In this document: piece after piece, positions 22,055-34,027 of the stretch
Numbering within the stretch: the stretch's first letter is position 1
Layout: each line of letters begins with the position of its first letter
Source: Monodelphis domestica
Taxonomy: Eukaryota; Chordata; Mammalia; Didelphimorphia; Didelphidae
Length of the DNA stretch: 64,000 bases
Reading direction: 5' to 3'
NCBI RefSeq assembly: GCF_027887165.1
Contig: NC_077232.1
Span: 56,291,788 to 56,355,787, forward strand
Made by a program: the position numbers and the translations under genes
Notes under the pieces: generated by a model
What the model saw: only the letters and a program-made list of their open reading frames with translations
Database searches by the model: none
What the model was told of the DNA's origin: nothing

Positions 22055-24418
22055 TTAGTTTCTAATTATATTTTAATTTGCCTCTCCATGAACCCTTATT
22101 AATTATAATTTTTTATCACGTGATCTGAAAAAGTTGCATTTATTATTTCTGCTTTTCTGTGTTTGTGATTTTTTTTTGTCCTAGTACATGGTCAATCTTC
22201 GTTTATGTACCATGTGCTACTGAAAAGAAGGTATATTCCTTTTTATCCCTATTCAATCTTCTCTAGATATCTATTAACTCTACTTTTTCTAAAATTTCAT
22301 TACTTACCTTCTTTCTTCTTTATTTTTTGGTTTAATTTATCTAGTTCTGATAGGGAAAGATTGAAGTTCCCCCACTAGTATAGTTTTACTATCTATTTCC
22401 TCCTTGAACTCCTTTAGTTTCTCCTTTAGAAAGTTAGATGCTAAACCATTTGATGCATATATGTTGAGTACTGATATTTCTGTATTGTCTATACCACCTT
22501 TAATCAAATCTATTTTTCCTTTAGCTTTGTCTGAAATCATGATTGCTATTCCTACCATTTTTTTCTCAGTTGAAGTCCAATAGATTCTATTCAAACCTCT
22601 TACCTTTACTTTCTATGTTTCTACCTGTCTCAAATGTATTTCTTGTAAACAACATATGGCAGGGCTCTGGTTTTTGATTTACTCTGCTATCTGCTTCTCT
22701 TTTATGGGTGAGTTTATCCCATTCACATTCACAGTTATAATTACCATCAATGTATTCCCCTCCATCTTGATTACCTCTTTTAATCCTGCCCTTTCTCTTT
22801 TCTCTTTCCCTCCACCACCAGTGTTTTGCTTATACTCACTCCTCTTTCCCCCTCCCTTATTTTAATCCCCTTCCAAACACACTTCCCTTCTTATTTCCCT
22901 CCTACTTCTCTATAGGGTCTTTTAATCACCTCCCACCACCACACTTTTTCCTCCTTTATATCACTCACCTCCCCCCTTCCTTATACCCCCTTCTACGTCT
23001 CTATTAGGTAAGATAAGATTCTATACTCCAATTAATCTGGCTGTTCTTCCCTCTCTGAACAAATTCCAATGATAGTAAGGTTTAAGTATTATCCATTTCT
23101 ACTCTCATCCTTCCCTCCCTGTGATAGTATTCTCCAGCCCACCAACATGCCTCTTTACATGATATAGTTTACCCCATTTTCCTTCTTCCTTCCAATTTCT
23201 CTTAGTACAATCCTCTTTTCCCCCTAATTTTTTACATATCATCCTAAAGAGCTTAGTCCCACACCTTCTGTCTTTGTATACTTCTTCTAACTACTATGAT
23301 AATGTTCACTATTTAAGAGTTACAGGTATCTTTGTATATAAACAATTTGACCTTGTTAAAGCCCTTAAATTCTTTTTACTTACCTTTTTGTGGTTCTCTT
23401 AAATTTTGGACATCAAATGTTCTGTTTAAGTCTAATCTTGTCTTCAAGAATGCTTGGAAAGCTTCTCTTTTATTAAATGACCATACTTCCCCCTGAAACA
23501 ATATAGTCAGTTTTGATGGGTTGGTGATTCTTGGTTGTAGCCCCAGTACCCTTGCCTTCCAAAATATATTGCATGCCTTCTGGTCCTTCCATGTGAATGC
23601 AGTCAGGTCATGATATCTAAATGGTTTTTTCTTAGCAGCTTGTAGTATCTTGTCTTTGGTCTGGCAGTTCTTGATTTTGGTTATAACATTTCTGGGTTTG
23701 CCAATTGGGGATTAAATGCAGGAGGTGATCTGTGGATTCTTTCAATCTCCATTTTCCCCTTTGTTCAAGAATGTTGGGGCAGTTTTCTTGGATGATTTCC
23801 TATGGAATAATTTCTGGGCTTTTTCTTTTGTCATGATTTTCCAGGAGTCTAATAATTCTCAAATTGTCTCTTTTGGATCTATTTTTCCAGTCTATAGTTT
23901 TATCAATGAGGTATTTCTTGTTTTCCTCAATTTTTTTTCATTTTTTAAAATTTTATTTTATATACTCTTGTTGCCTTGTGAATTAATTTGATTCTAGTTG
24001 TTGGATTCTAATTTTCAAAGGCTGAATTTCATCCCTGGCTTTTTTGTCATCCTCCTTCTGGTCTGTTTTTTTTTTTTTTGAGGTCATCTTTCACTTTCTT
24101 TGCCTCATTTTCAAGCTAGTCAATTCTGACTTTCAAGACACTATTTTCTTGTTTTAGTTCATGTGCCTCTGTTTCATTTTGCTTTTTAAGTTCTTTCCCC
24201 AATTGTCTTCAGTATCTCTTAATTGTTTTTTTGAATTGTGTTTTGAGTTCTTCCAAAGCATGAGCCCAATTTGCTGGATTTTCTGTGTTTTTGCTTGGTG
24301 TTCCTTGGTCTTCCTCTGTTCCATTTGCTCTTTGTTCATTACCTGGATAGAAGCTGTCGATTATAACTTCTTTTTTCTTTTTCTGTTGTTTACTCATATT
24401 TTTTTTCCCCTTCTTCAA

Positions 24419-24437
24419 CCCCCCCCCCCCCCCCCCA
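24419..24437. repeat. Poly-C run
   Basis: An uninterrupted C run of about 17 bases lies in the L1 5' leader, where the strand switch from A/T-rich to GC-rich L1 sequence occurs. Confidence 0.9.
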
Positions 24438-26254
24438 GTCATTGGCTGTAATCTTGATCCTCTGGTTATTTGCTGGATCTATGGGTTTGGGCTGTTCTGT
24501 CCTGAAGGGGCTTCTTCTCTGCTCTGCTGATTGACTAGATTAGGCTGATGGAGTATTAATTAATGAGCCCTGAGGTCAGATCTTTCCCCAGCTGTCAGCA
24601 GCAGCTGAAGGTATAGGTGAAGTGGAGGCTTGAAAACTCCACTTGAACAAGTGGAGGCTGCAGGAAGCTGTGCTTCCCCACCCTGTTATCAAGGTATTCT
24701 ATCTTGGTTACAGCCTTTTCCCTGGGATCTGAGTCAGCAAGTTCTTACCAATGCTCTCAGTGTAGTTGGTGGGGAAAGGGTGTTGCAGATTGAGATTCCC
24801 TGCCCTCTGAAGGCTTCATATCTGCCCTATTGATAGACTAGATTAAGCTGGGGGTAGAGCTGATCTGTGCAGCTAGATGTGCTCTGAGGCCAAAACCTTA
24901 AGAAGCAGAGGCCCAAGATGGAGAGTAGTGGCTGCAACTAGGTTCCCCTCCCCTCTGTACCTCCTCCAGCTGCCTCCTTGCTAGATGTGGTAAGAGCCCT
25001 GAGCCTGGCACAGTTGTAGCAGCAAGGGTCTGCCTCTGAGCTGAAGTCCTCAGCCCCAGATTCCAGTGAATTCTGGACACTTGGCACAGAAGGAAGGGGA
25101 GGGGAAGGGTCCTGGGACTTTCCTTCTTCCTTTTTCCTTAAACTCTAGAATTCAGCCTTCACTGTGAACCTTTTATTTTGAATCAAGCAGGAGAGTCCCC
25201 TGGGTCTGTCTTGTTATATTTGGTTTTTTTTCCCCTCAAAGTACTTTGTTTTTGATTGCTGTGGAAGGGTTTTCACAGAGGTCTGGATTTTTGCTGCTTC
25301 TAAACTTCAGACTTTTTTGAGGTTTTGCTTAGATTTCTTTGGACCTAGTCATCTTCTGCCAGCTCTGATTGTTCTTATTCCTGTAGAACTTTTTAATAGT
25401 TATCTTTTTTCTCTGTTTACTCATATTTTCAGCCTTTTGTTTTCTTTCTTTTTGTTTTTTTTGGATTTTTTTTTTACCTATGGAATGTAAATTTGTTGAG
25501 TCTCTCTTCTCTGCTGGATTAAGCAGACTGTGTTATTCTGCCCTGGGGTGTCTTTGAAAGTTTCTCTCTTCTGAGGTATTCTTGGATTGGTATAGCCCTT
25601 GACTTGGGATCCAGGTGCTGCCTATGCCCTGGTTCTCTGGTATGACTTGGGGATATCCTCCTTGATGCCATAGAGGCTTGAGCACACCTAGCATGCTATG
25701 GACCTCTGTGTCCATGGGTCTGGTGCTTTAAGGGGAATCTGAGGTGCTATTTAGTTGGTATAGCCTCTGACCCAGGATCATGAATGTTGCCTACACCCTG
25801 GTTCTGATTCTGGTGAGGTAGGTGGAGGGGTGGGGTTGGTAGGCCTGTGTTTTACCATATGCAGTTCTGTTTCTGGATCCCCATTTTATTGTGGAAACCC
25901 ACTCTCTCTGTCTACCTTTCACATTGTGTTCAATGTGAGAGCCCCCTCACTCATTTTGTTTTGATTCCTGTCCTTTGAAGGTGTTTCTTAAAGATCAGTT
26001 TGGAAGGTTATTCAGGGCAGTTTCAGGCTTTTGCTGTTATTCCACCACCATCTTTGCTCCCTATGATAGCTTCTTAATCTGTCTCTCTGCCACCATTCTT
26101 TCCCCTTGACAATCCATCTTCCAGCTGCCAAACTGTTATTCCTAATGCATAAATGTGACATAACTTTAAAAAAATACAAAATGGTTTCTTTTTAGTAAAA
26201 AAACACAATTTCTGGTGTGTGACTATTGACACCCTCCCCCCACCCCCCAATTCA

Positions 26255-26400
26255 GGAAGCTCAAGAGATCTAGAGCTCGAAGGAATCTTGGATGTCATCT
26301 CATCCAATATCCTCTTTTATGGAAGAGAAAACTGAGGCACAGAGTAATCAGTCAACTTGTCTAAGGTCATCCTTAGGAGATTAAAGTTTAAAAGCAGAAG
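26255..26400 (-). repeat. MIR/CORE-SINE fragment
   Basis: The antisense core reads TTATGGAAGAGAAAACTGAG followed by GTCAACTTGTCTAAGGTCAT. Confidence 0.55.
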
Positions 26401-26639
26401 AAGCTTAGAGAGGAAAGAGATTCTAAAGTAGCCAATATCCTATTTAATATTGAAAGTCAAAGTGAAGCAGAGACAAGTGAAGACAGATAAGGATACCAGA
26501 CAAGGAAGATAAAGCTGTGTTAACACCACTACAATATCTATGGAGATAAAAGAAAAATTAAAAAACTCATACATGCAAAACTGTCTACATAGCTAGACTT
26601 GCTGTTTCAAGTGGGGGCAGGATGAAGAAAGGGAATAAA

Positions 26640-27445
26640 CATTCATACAGTGCCTGCTGTCAGGCCCTATGCTAAATGCTTTATAAATAATATTTCATTT
26701 GATCATCCCAACAACCCTGGAAGGTAGATGCTATTATTGCCCCCATTTTACAGATAAGGAAATAGGCAAGTTGAAGTTAAGTGACTTGACCATGGTCACT
26801 CAATGTTAAATTAATTATTGATTGATTAATAATTAAGAGTTTTAGTAATCACAGCAATAATCATTGTAACAAATATCCCATGGCTATTTAGATTCAGAAG
26901 TCTTTTGTTTGGCTTTGGGAGTATGATACTTGTTAGGTGACTATAAATGCATTTCATAGCAATGACACTTGAAGGAGATAAATAAGATAGATGAAGGATG
27001 ATTGATATTTTTCTTCAGATTGAGTTCTGCTGGAATAGGAGAACAGTGAGTTGGGGACTTTCCAAAGGATAGTTCAGAAGACATTGACTAACTCTGTGTT
27101 CCCCCTATCACTACAGACTCTCAAAGATCCTTCCTGCAAGTCACTATAATGATTGGCCAATCATAGTCTTAGTTTATTTGTCACTAATAGATTCTATATA
27201 ATAGACTTATAAAACCAAACTGTATGAAAAGATGCTTGGATGGTACTGAAGGACCATTGACCTCTATTATTAGTAACTGCTAGCCTTGCCAATAAATAGA
27301 TTATGCTTGGACTCTTGTGTCTCAATTTCTCTTTACCACAGATTTTATCACCACAACAGCTAGTAAGTGACTGAAGCAAGATTTGAACTCAAGTGTTCCC
27401 AACTCTGGGCCCAACACTGTATCCACTGGGACATCTAGTTGCCTT
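26640..27445 (-). repeat. MIR-like SINE split by an LTR
   Basis: Antisense MIR sequence runs from about 26640 (GTGCCTGCTGTCAGGCCCTA) to 26813. It resumes at 27356 (CAGCTAGTAAGTGACTGAAG) through CCACTGGGACATCTAGTTGC. The two halves join into one element if the insertion is removed. Confidence 0.65.
26814..27355 (+). mobile_element. Solo LTR inserted in the MIR-like SINE
   Basis: The segment starts TGTTAAATTAA and ends CACCACA. It has a TATA-like TATAAAACC near 27208 and AATAAA near 27290, in LTR order on the + strand. Length is about 540 bases and no internal region is attached. The flanking MIR halves fix its limits to within a few bases. Confidence 0.55.
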
Positions 27446-27454
27446 TAGAATTAG

Positions 27455-27900
27455 AAATGGAAATTTAGGGGGAGATCATCAATTGGGGAATGGATGAACA
27501 AATTATGGCATATGAATGTAACTGAATATATTTTCAGTACAAGAAATGATAAAAGGGACAGCTTCAGAAAACTCTGAGAAGACTTGTATGAATGGATGAA
27601 GACTAAAGTAAGTAAAATCAGGTGAACTATTTCCACAATAACAATATTATAAAGGAAAAAAAAAACAACTTCAGAAGACTTGGGCAATTCAATTGTGGAA
27701 ATAGTCAAGCTCTACCAGAGGACTGATAAAAAGTATGCTTAATATGCAATTCTTGGTTATGTATATTTGATAGATGTGGTCTACATTTCCTTTTTCCCCA
27801 TCAGATGTGGGTTTGGGAGGGGTGGGGGTATTTGGGGAATTAGAAGAATATGAGCAAAAGCATCACCAGTAAGAAAAAATAAAAGAAAGAATAGTATTAG
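27455..27900 (+). mobile_element. L1 3'-end fragment
   Basis: The ORF2 end is readable (CATCAATTGGGGAATGGATG), followed by the 3' UTR with a G-rich stretch near 27810-27840. It is old and 5' truncated. Confidence 0.65.
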
Positions 27901-28254
27901 AAGTTTTTCAAAAGCTTTTTTAAAATGTAGAAGCCAATAAAAGGAAATTCAGAAGGAAAAACAGGTAAACAGGACAATTTAAAAAGTAATATTAAAGTTA
28001 CTGTGTTCTTAAAAAGGAAAATAAGCTGCATACAACAGAAATTGTTTCACACATAATCTTTATCTTCTCTAATTTATATGTGAAATGCTCATTTTTATTG
28101 AGTTCTCCTTACATTAGGAATAATTTTTAAAAAGTAAAAGTTAAGGACTGGTTAAGTAAAGAGAAGTTAAGACAAAGAGCAGGTTTAGTGTGAGTGAGAA
28201 GGAAACATAGAAGGATCACAGAAGAATAAGAGAAGAATGTACCTGCTCTCGTCT

Positions 28255-29455
28255 CACATCTCAATCGCCTTAGTCCAGGCATTACTTCTCAACTGGATTA
28301 TTGGCAATCCCAATTGGTGTCTTTGCAGGTAGGATCTCCTTTAATCTGTCCACATAGCCACCAAATTAATGCTTCTAGATATCCTATAGTCTAACCATAT
28401 CATTCCTTTGTTAGAGAAACTTCACTGATTCACCATTTCCTTTATGGTGAAATGAGAACACTTCTCTTTGGCATTGATCATTCTTTACAACCTTACTCAA
28501 GGTTGTAGGGTGAATGGAGTGTTCAAGGAGGAATAACGTCTCTGGTGTGAGATCTTTCCAAGCTGTTCCAGGACTGTTCATCTACTTTTGGTGTCAAACT
28601 TTCACTTACCTATCGCTCCAAGAAGCTGTAGCATGCATCGTGGCTATGCCCTGGTAAAGCACTCCGGCAGATGGACCAAACAAGGTTGAGGGTAACCAAC
28701 AGACCTCAAACTCATCCATGAGTTGATGGGATGTCTATCTAAGCATGTGAAGACATATCCCAGCAGAATGGTTAGATGAGAAAAAATTGTTCTAAAGTCA
28801 TAAAGGTGGCTGAAGTGGGTGCAGTAGAGCACTTAGAACTTTCTCAGGCATTGAAGACACCAAAGTTATCCACTGCATCTGAAGCCACCACCAGTTGTCC
28901 TGACTTTTGTATTGCTACTGGACTGCAGTGACTCTGGAAGAAAGAATAAGGCTGAGGACTTTATGTAATTGCCTACCTTAAATCTAGTTCATGCATAAGT
29001 CAAGATATCACTCCATGATGTCATTGGTCCTCTTTGAAAGGAAGAACAAACAACAATTCAAGCCTATACTTCCAGAGTTCATATACTTTATATTCCATTA
29101 AAAATTTCATGTTTGATATTCCTGATGCACATCTATCTCCTACTCCCACGCCATTACACAGTTTCTCTTCATGCCTGGAGTAATATCCTTCCTCCTTTCT
29201 ACCTCTTGTTACCAATAGTTCACTTCAAGCTCAGCTCAAGTGCCATTTACTTTGAGAGGCTTTTCCTGACTCCCCAGTTATTACCTCCTCCATTACTATG
29301 TATTTTTTGTATATGTATGCAAGTTATCACATGCTATCTTCCTTGACCAAACAGAAGCTCTTTGAGATCAGAAAAATCTCAATTTTGCCTCTATAGCTCT
29401 ACCGCATAGTACTGTGTCTAGCACATAGTATATACATTAGATGTGCTTCTTGATT
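28255..29455 (+). mobile_element. L2 LINE 3' end, split by a composite SINE
   Basis: L2 text runs 28255-28500 (CATATCATTCCTTTGTTAGA) and resumes about 29057-29455 (CTTCATGCCTGGAGTAATAT; CTTTTCCTGACTCCCCAGTT; AGTACTGTGTCTAGCACATA). It is an ancient copy. Confidence 0.65.
28505..29056 (+). mobile_element. Composite SINE, second tail type
   Basis: Its body parallels 11931-12360: GGAGTGTTCAAGGAGGAATA, TAGCATGCATCGTGGCTATG, GGTTGAGGGTAACCAACAGA, and GACTTTTGTATTGCTACTGG. It ends differently, with ATGATGTCATTGGTCCTCTT and a (CAA)n-type tail, typical of another marsupial RTE-type 3' end. TCAAGG/TCAAGC at its edges may be the target duplication. Confidence 0.55.
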
Positions 29456-29459
29456 GGAC

Positions 29460-29794
29460 TCTATATTTGGTACAATTGTAATAGAGGTATGATCACAGAG
29501 ATATGTGGCTGAATTGGACTGAAGGAGTTTAATGGAGATGAGAAATGTGGGAAAGTGTGGGAGATCAGGTTGTCAAGAGGAGTCATTAATGTGAATGCCA
29601 AAATTGCTCACCAGAAATGAAGGAATGGGAGAAAAGAGAGAGGGAAATACAGTTCTAGTTTATGAAACAAGCCTGGAAAGTGCATTTGGTGCTACATTGT
29701 AAAGGGCTTTAAATACCAGGCTAGGGAATTTGATTTTAAAATATGTTAATGCTGATGACCTTCTTACATTCATGATATTTTTAAAATTTGTATT
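29460..29794. other. Unassigned old repeat-like DNA
   Basis: GTAAAGGGCTTTAAATACCA near 29698 resembles a common marsupial interspersed repeat, but I cannot name it. Confidence 0.3.
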
Positions 29795-29930
29795 TAATTA
29801 ATTTAGAATATTTTTCCACAGTTATATGATTCATGTTCTCTCTCTCACCTCCTCTCACCCCCCTCCCATAGCCAATGAGCAATTCCAAACTGGGTTTTAC
29901 ATGTGTCATCATTCATATTTTTAAGGGAGA
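29795..29930 (-). mobile_element. L1 3'-end fragment
   Basis: The reverse strand shows L1 tail sequence, including the stretch CCCATAGCCAATGAGCAATT near 29867 on the + strand, which is also found near 22000 and 52880. Confidence 0.6.
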
Positions 29931-30479
29931 CCTCTAGCTGGAGGAATGTAAAGCAAAGGTGATTGGGTCCATGCAGATTTCTCCAGAATTGTTAAATGCC
30001 TCCTTGGGTTTGTTGCATTAGCTGTACCAACAGTAGTTGCCAGGAAGCATTAAGGAAATTTAATAACCTAAATATCAAATGAACCCAAAGGAATTCCTGG
30101 TTGCGATAGGAAGTCAGGATAACTAGGGAAAATATCTCGACAGGAAGAGTTCTTTTCTGTGCTACCAAAGTATAGCTATGGCTACAAAGACTAACAGAGA
30201 ATGATCACACTTGCTTTGATGAAAAAGTCTTAGAAACTGGAGAGAACTAGCAAACAGAAGCAGCGAATGGATAACAATCAAACAACAAAGAGGAATGCAA
30301 AGAGAAATGGCAGATCTAGAGAGCAACAGGGGATAGAGAGTTATTGGGAAATGGAACTGGGGTGCTTTAAATGAAACACAATCTGAGGTTCACAAATTAT
30401 CTGAGGAATGTTTCCTTTCCTACTAGGAGTGAATGAATCTGTGGGTGATTGTAGACTTTTTGTATAGGGCGATTTTCCC
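29931..30479. other. Unassigned intergenic DNA
   Basis: I recognise no gene or repeat here. Confidence 0.4.
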
Positions 30480-31330
30480 TTGTCTTTTATATTGCTATTC
30501 TGTCCTAATTAGTGTCAGATGAGAGCTCTTCAACACACCAAAGAGGTTTCTTTTTAGTATGAATTCTCTTATATTCATTTTCTCCTTGGCTTAAAACCTT
30601 TCACACATTCATGATATTCAAAGGTTTTTTTCTTCAGCATTCATTATCAGATAAGAATAAAAGATGCTTTGTGACTGAAGTTTCCCCCATACTCATTATC
30701 TTTGGGAATTTTCTCCACCATGAATTCTCTGACAATCACGAAGGTTTCCTACATGAATTAGATTCAGAAGATTCTTCTTCAGTTTTATGAGGCTTAATAA
30801 GCTTTTCCACTTATTAACTTTCCTACTTTCCTTATACTTAAAATATTTCTTACCAGGATGACTCTTCTGATGTTGAAAAAGGCGTGCAATTAATGAAAAA
30901 ACATTTTGGTAGAGGCTTTCCCTTATTAATGACATACAAGACTTTTTTTTCCAGCATGGATTCTATAATAGTTCAAGGCTTTCCCATACTCCTTTTGTTC
31001 AAAGGACTTCTCTTCAGTATGAATTCTCTGATGTTGAGTAAACTATTTCATCCTGAAGACTTCCCTACACTGATTACTTTAGAAGGATTTTTCTCCAGTT
31101 TGAATTCTTTGATGATGAATTAGGAATATATTGTGACTGAAAGCTTTCTATAATCATCATATTTTTAAGATTTCTCAAAAATATGTTTTCTCTAATGTCA
31201 AATAATGTTTTTTAATGAAATATTTTCCATAGTTGTCATTGTTCATGTGATTTTTCTACAATATGTTTAATAAGGTCTGAAATACCAGAGATCTAACTCA
31301 TTGAGTTGATTCAAGACATCAAGCACATTT
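30480..31330 (-). pseudogene. Decayed C2H2 zinc-finger gene fragment
   Basis: The minus strand contains repeated linker-like units spaced by about 84 bases or multiples, as in KRAB-type zinc-finger arrays. Examples are LFQHQKSHPGKKYFKYKE near 30870-30815, a DCQRIHGGEN unit near 30735, and HQRIHTEEKSFEQKEYGKA near 31040-30990. Most cysteines are lost, and stops and frameshifts separate the units, so no finger is functional. It is probably a remnant of one zinc-finger exon or a processed copy. I see no other exon of the gene. Confidence 0.6.
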
Positions 31331-31384
31331 AGCACTACTCTTTTTTCTCTTCTTTTTTAAAAATAGTCTGTGTTTATTTAATAT

Positions 31385-31840
31385 TTTCTTTTTTAAAATG
31401 TAAGTTCTTGATGCACGGTGAAACAGGCATAACTAGGAGAACATTATTCACAGTAAATGAAACATTGTGAGACAATGAAATGTAATTGACTTTTCTACTA
31501 GCAGCAATGCAATGATCCAGGACAATTCTGAGGGACTTATGAGAAAGAATGCTATCCACATCTAGAGAAAGAACTGTGGGAGTAGAAATCCAGAAGAAAA
31601 CATATGATTTATCATTTCTTTATATGGGTATATGATTTGGTGTTTTGGTTTTAAAAGATTATTCTCTCACAAAAATGAATAATATGGAAATAGAATTTGA
31701 ATGATAATATATGTATAACCCAGTGAAAATTGCTTATAAACTCAGGGGGGTAGGGGTGGGGAAGGAAGAGGGGACAGAGGAAAACAGAATCATGTAACTA
31801 TGGGAAAATTTTTTTAAAATTAAAATGTGAGTCCTAAATT
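31385..31840 (+). mobile_element. L1 3'-end fragment
   Basis: ORF2 end (AATGATCCAGGACAATTCTG) and 3' UTR (AGAAAGAACTGTGGGAGTAG; GGTATATGATTTGGTGTTTT; AACCCAGTGAAAATTGCTTA). This is the older subfamily also seen antisense at 17735-18300. Confidence 0.7.
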
Positions 31841-31959
31841 CTCTCCCTCCCTCTAGTGTCTCTCTCACTCATTGAGAAGGTAAGAAATGTGATATCAATT
31901 ATACATGTTTACATATTAGCCATATTATAAAAATAGCAAGAAAATAAAGTGAAAAAATA

Positions 31960-33780
31960 CATTTCAATGTGCATTGAGACTCAATCAGTTTTTTTCTCTG
32001 GAGATAGATAGTTAGCATTTTTCATTATGTCCTCCAGATTTGTTTCAGATTTTTGTATTGCTGAGAATAGCTAAGTCATTCAGAGTTGATTCTCTTACAA
32101 TATTGCTATTACTGTGTATGATGATCTGATTCTGCTCATTTCACTTTATATGAATTCATATAAGACATCTCAGGATTTTTCTGAAACTGTCTGCTTGTCA
32201 TTTCTTATAAGAGTATTCCATCACAATCATATACTACAACTTGTTCAGCTATTCCCCAAATGACCAGCATTCCCTCATTTCCAATTCTTTGCCACCACAA
32301 AAAGCATTGCTATAAATATTTTTGTATATATAGGTGTCTTTCCTTTTTCTCTGCTTTTTTTGGGATACAACCTAGAGGTGGTATTACTGGATCAGAGGGT
32401 TTGCACAGTTTAATAGTCCTTTCTGCAAAGTTTCAAATTACTCTCCAAAAGTTTAGATCAACTCCACCAACAGTGAATTAGTGTCCCAATGTTTCCACAT
32501 CCCTTCAAATATTTGTCATTTTTCTTTTCTGTGATTTTCCTATTAGCCAACTTGATAGGAAAATGATGGTACCTGTGAATATTGGATTTAGCTCTCCCCT
32601 GATTGTAACAATGAAGGTACTTAGCTCTTCTTTTCTTGTAAAGATTACTGTAATCCCCTGTCTATTTTTAGATTTTAATCCCCAAAGTGTAAACCCAGTA
32701 TTTAAAGTAGATCTACCCATTTTAACCACAAAAAGGTATGAACTAACTACAAAAAGCCGTGAACTAACTACAAAAAGCCGTGAACTAACCACAAAAAGGT
32801 ATGAACGCCCATTTCATACATTGAGTGGGAGGTCTGTGACCCACGTGTGAAAGAGTGGGCAGTCCTTGAGAGGAGCATTGGCTGTGATTGGTAGATGTAA
32901 AATTTAGGGGAGGTGACACAAGAGAAAAAGGTCTTTAAATATTGGAAACAGAGACACACAGGCTCATGATTCAGTCACTTGGAGTTGGATTGATCAGTCA
33001 CTCAGAGCTGGACTGGAAGACAGATCACTGAGAGTTGGAGTGAAGACACTTGGCTGTGGAACTGGACCCCTGGAGGAGCTACTGCAGGAGACCTCAGACT
33101 GCTTTCCTTTTAGATGGTCACTGTGGTGAATGTAAAGGTTGATTTCCTTCCTTGCCCTTTCTGGAGGTGTGAACCTCCAAGAAAGGCCCATCATCTTGAG
33201 ATTCCTTTCTCCTGACTGGTGCCTTAGAATTTCTAACTGGTTCAGAGGAAGCCAGAGCTCTCTCTCTCTGTCTCTTTCTCTCTCCCCTCTTTTCTCTCTT
33301 CCTTACTATCTTCCCCCTATTGTAAAATAAAACTACCATAAATTCCATTTACTTGAGTAATTCATTTTGGAATTTAGAAATTAAATCCCTGGCAACCACA
33401 AATTAAATATTCAGCACAACCATAAAAACTAACATACCTCAGAGTTGTTTTAATTTGCATTTCTTCTATCAATAGTGATTTTTAGCTTAAAAAAATATTA
33501 CTCTTGATAGCTTTGATTTCTCATTCTGAAAATGGCCTCCTTTGATCATTTATCAATTGGGGAGTGACTTGTATTCTTATAAATTTGACCCACTTCCCTA
33601 CATATTTGAAAAATAAGGGCTTCATCAGTGAAACTTGCTATTAAAATTCCCTCCTTCTTAGTTTCTTGCTTTCCTTCTCATCTTAGCTGCATTGGTTTTG
33701 TTTGTACAAAACCTTTTAAATTTAATATAATTAAAATTATCCATTTTTACTTCCTTTGATCCACTCTTTTAATTTTAGTT
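31960..33780 (-). mobile_element. Old L1 ORF2 fragment, split by an LTR
   Basis: Minus-strand L1 ORF2 C-terminal text is seen on both sides: the + strand shows ATTCCATCACAATCATATAC near 32215 and TGGGATACAACCTAGAGGTG near 32361. It resumes after the LTR at CTCAGAGTTGTTTTAATTTG near 33439. It is heavily diverged. Confidence 0.7.
32574..33434 (+). mobile_element. Solo LTR, recurrent family, 4-bp target duplication
   Basis: It starts TGTGAATATTGG and ends CTAACA. TACC flanks it at 32570-32573 and 33435-33438, in line with a class I (gamma-like) endogenous retrovirus. AATAAA lies near 33325, after a CT-rich tract. Four 21-bp direct repeats at about 32724-32807 lie in the U3 part. No internal region is attached. 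Relatives are at 36899, 42097, 42896, 56558 and 58555. Confidence 0.7.
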
Positions 33781-34027
33781 AATTCTGTGGTTTGGTCTTT
33801 TTTTTTTTGCTTCAATAGCATTTTTATGCTACTCCTATAAGGAACTTCATATTCACATTTCCCTTCCAGGATGACTTACTACTTCCTGAAAACATCATTT
33901 CAGATGATGAAGAGAATAAGAATCCTTCACCCCTTTAAATAAGACCCCAGATATTAGAATTAATCAGTATTTAACAAAAAGTAATGATTAATTAGGAATA
34001 ATGATGAAATACAGATTAATTTTATAG

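Larger units (their letters stand above)
17710..26061 (-). mobile_element. Old antisense L1 spanning 5' UTR to 3' UTR, with nested insertions
   Basis: On the minus strand a 5' leader runs from about 26061 (GGAGCAAAGATGGTGG) to 24440. ORF1 remnants follow from about 24400 to 23490 (N-terminus MSKQQKKKKEVIIDSF at about 24390). ORF2 runs from about 22600 to 18010, with endonuclease text near 22590-22350 (IDNTEISVLNIYASN; EEIDSKTILVGE) and a C-terminus near 18290-18130 (EWLNKMWYMMVMEYYCAI). The 3' UTR is cut near 17710. It has many stops and frameshifts and is long dead. Later insertions lie at 18392-18590 (SINE), about 18687-19335 (unknown) and 21916-22054 (L1 tail), so it predates all three. 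Confidence 0.8.
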
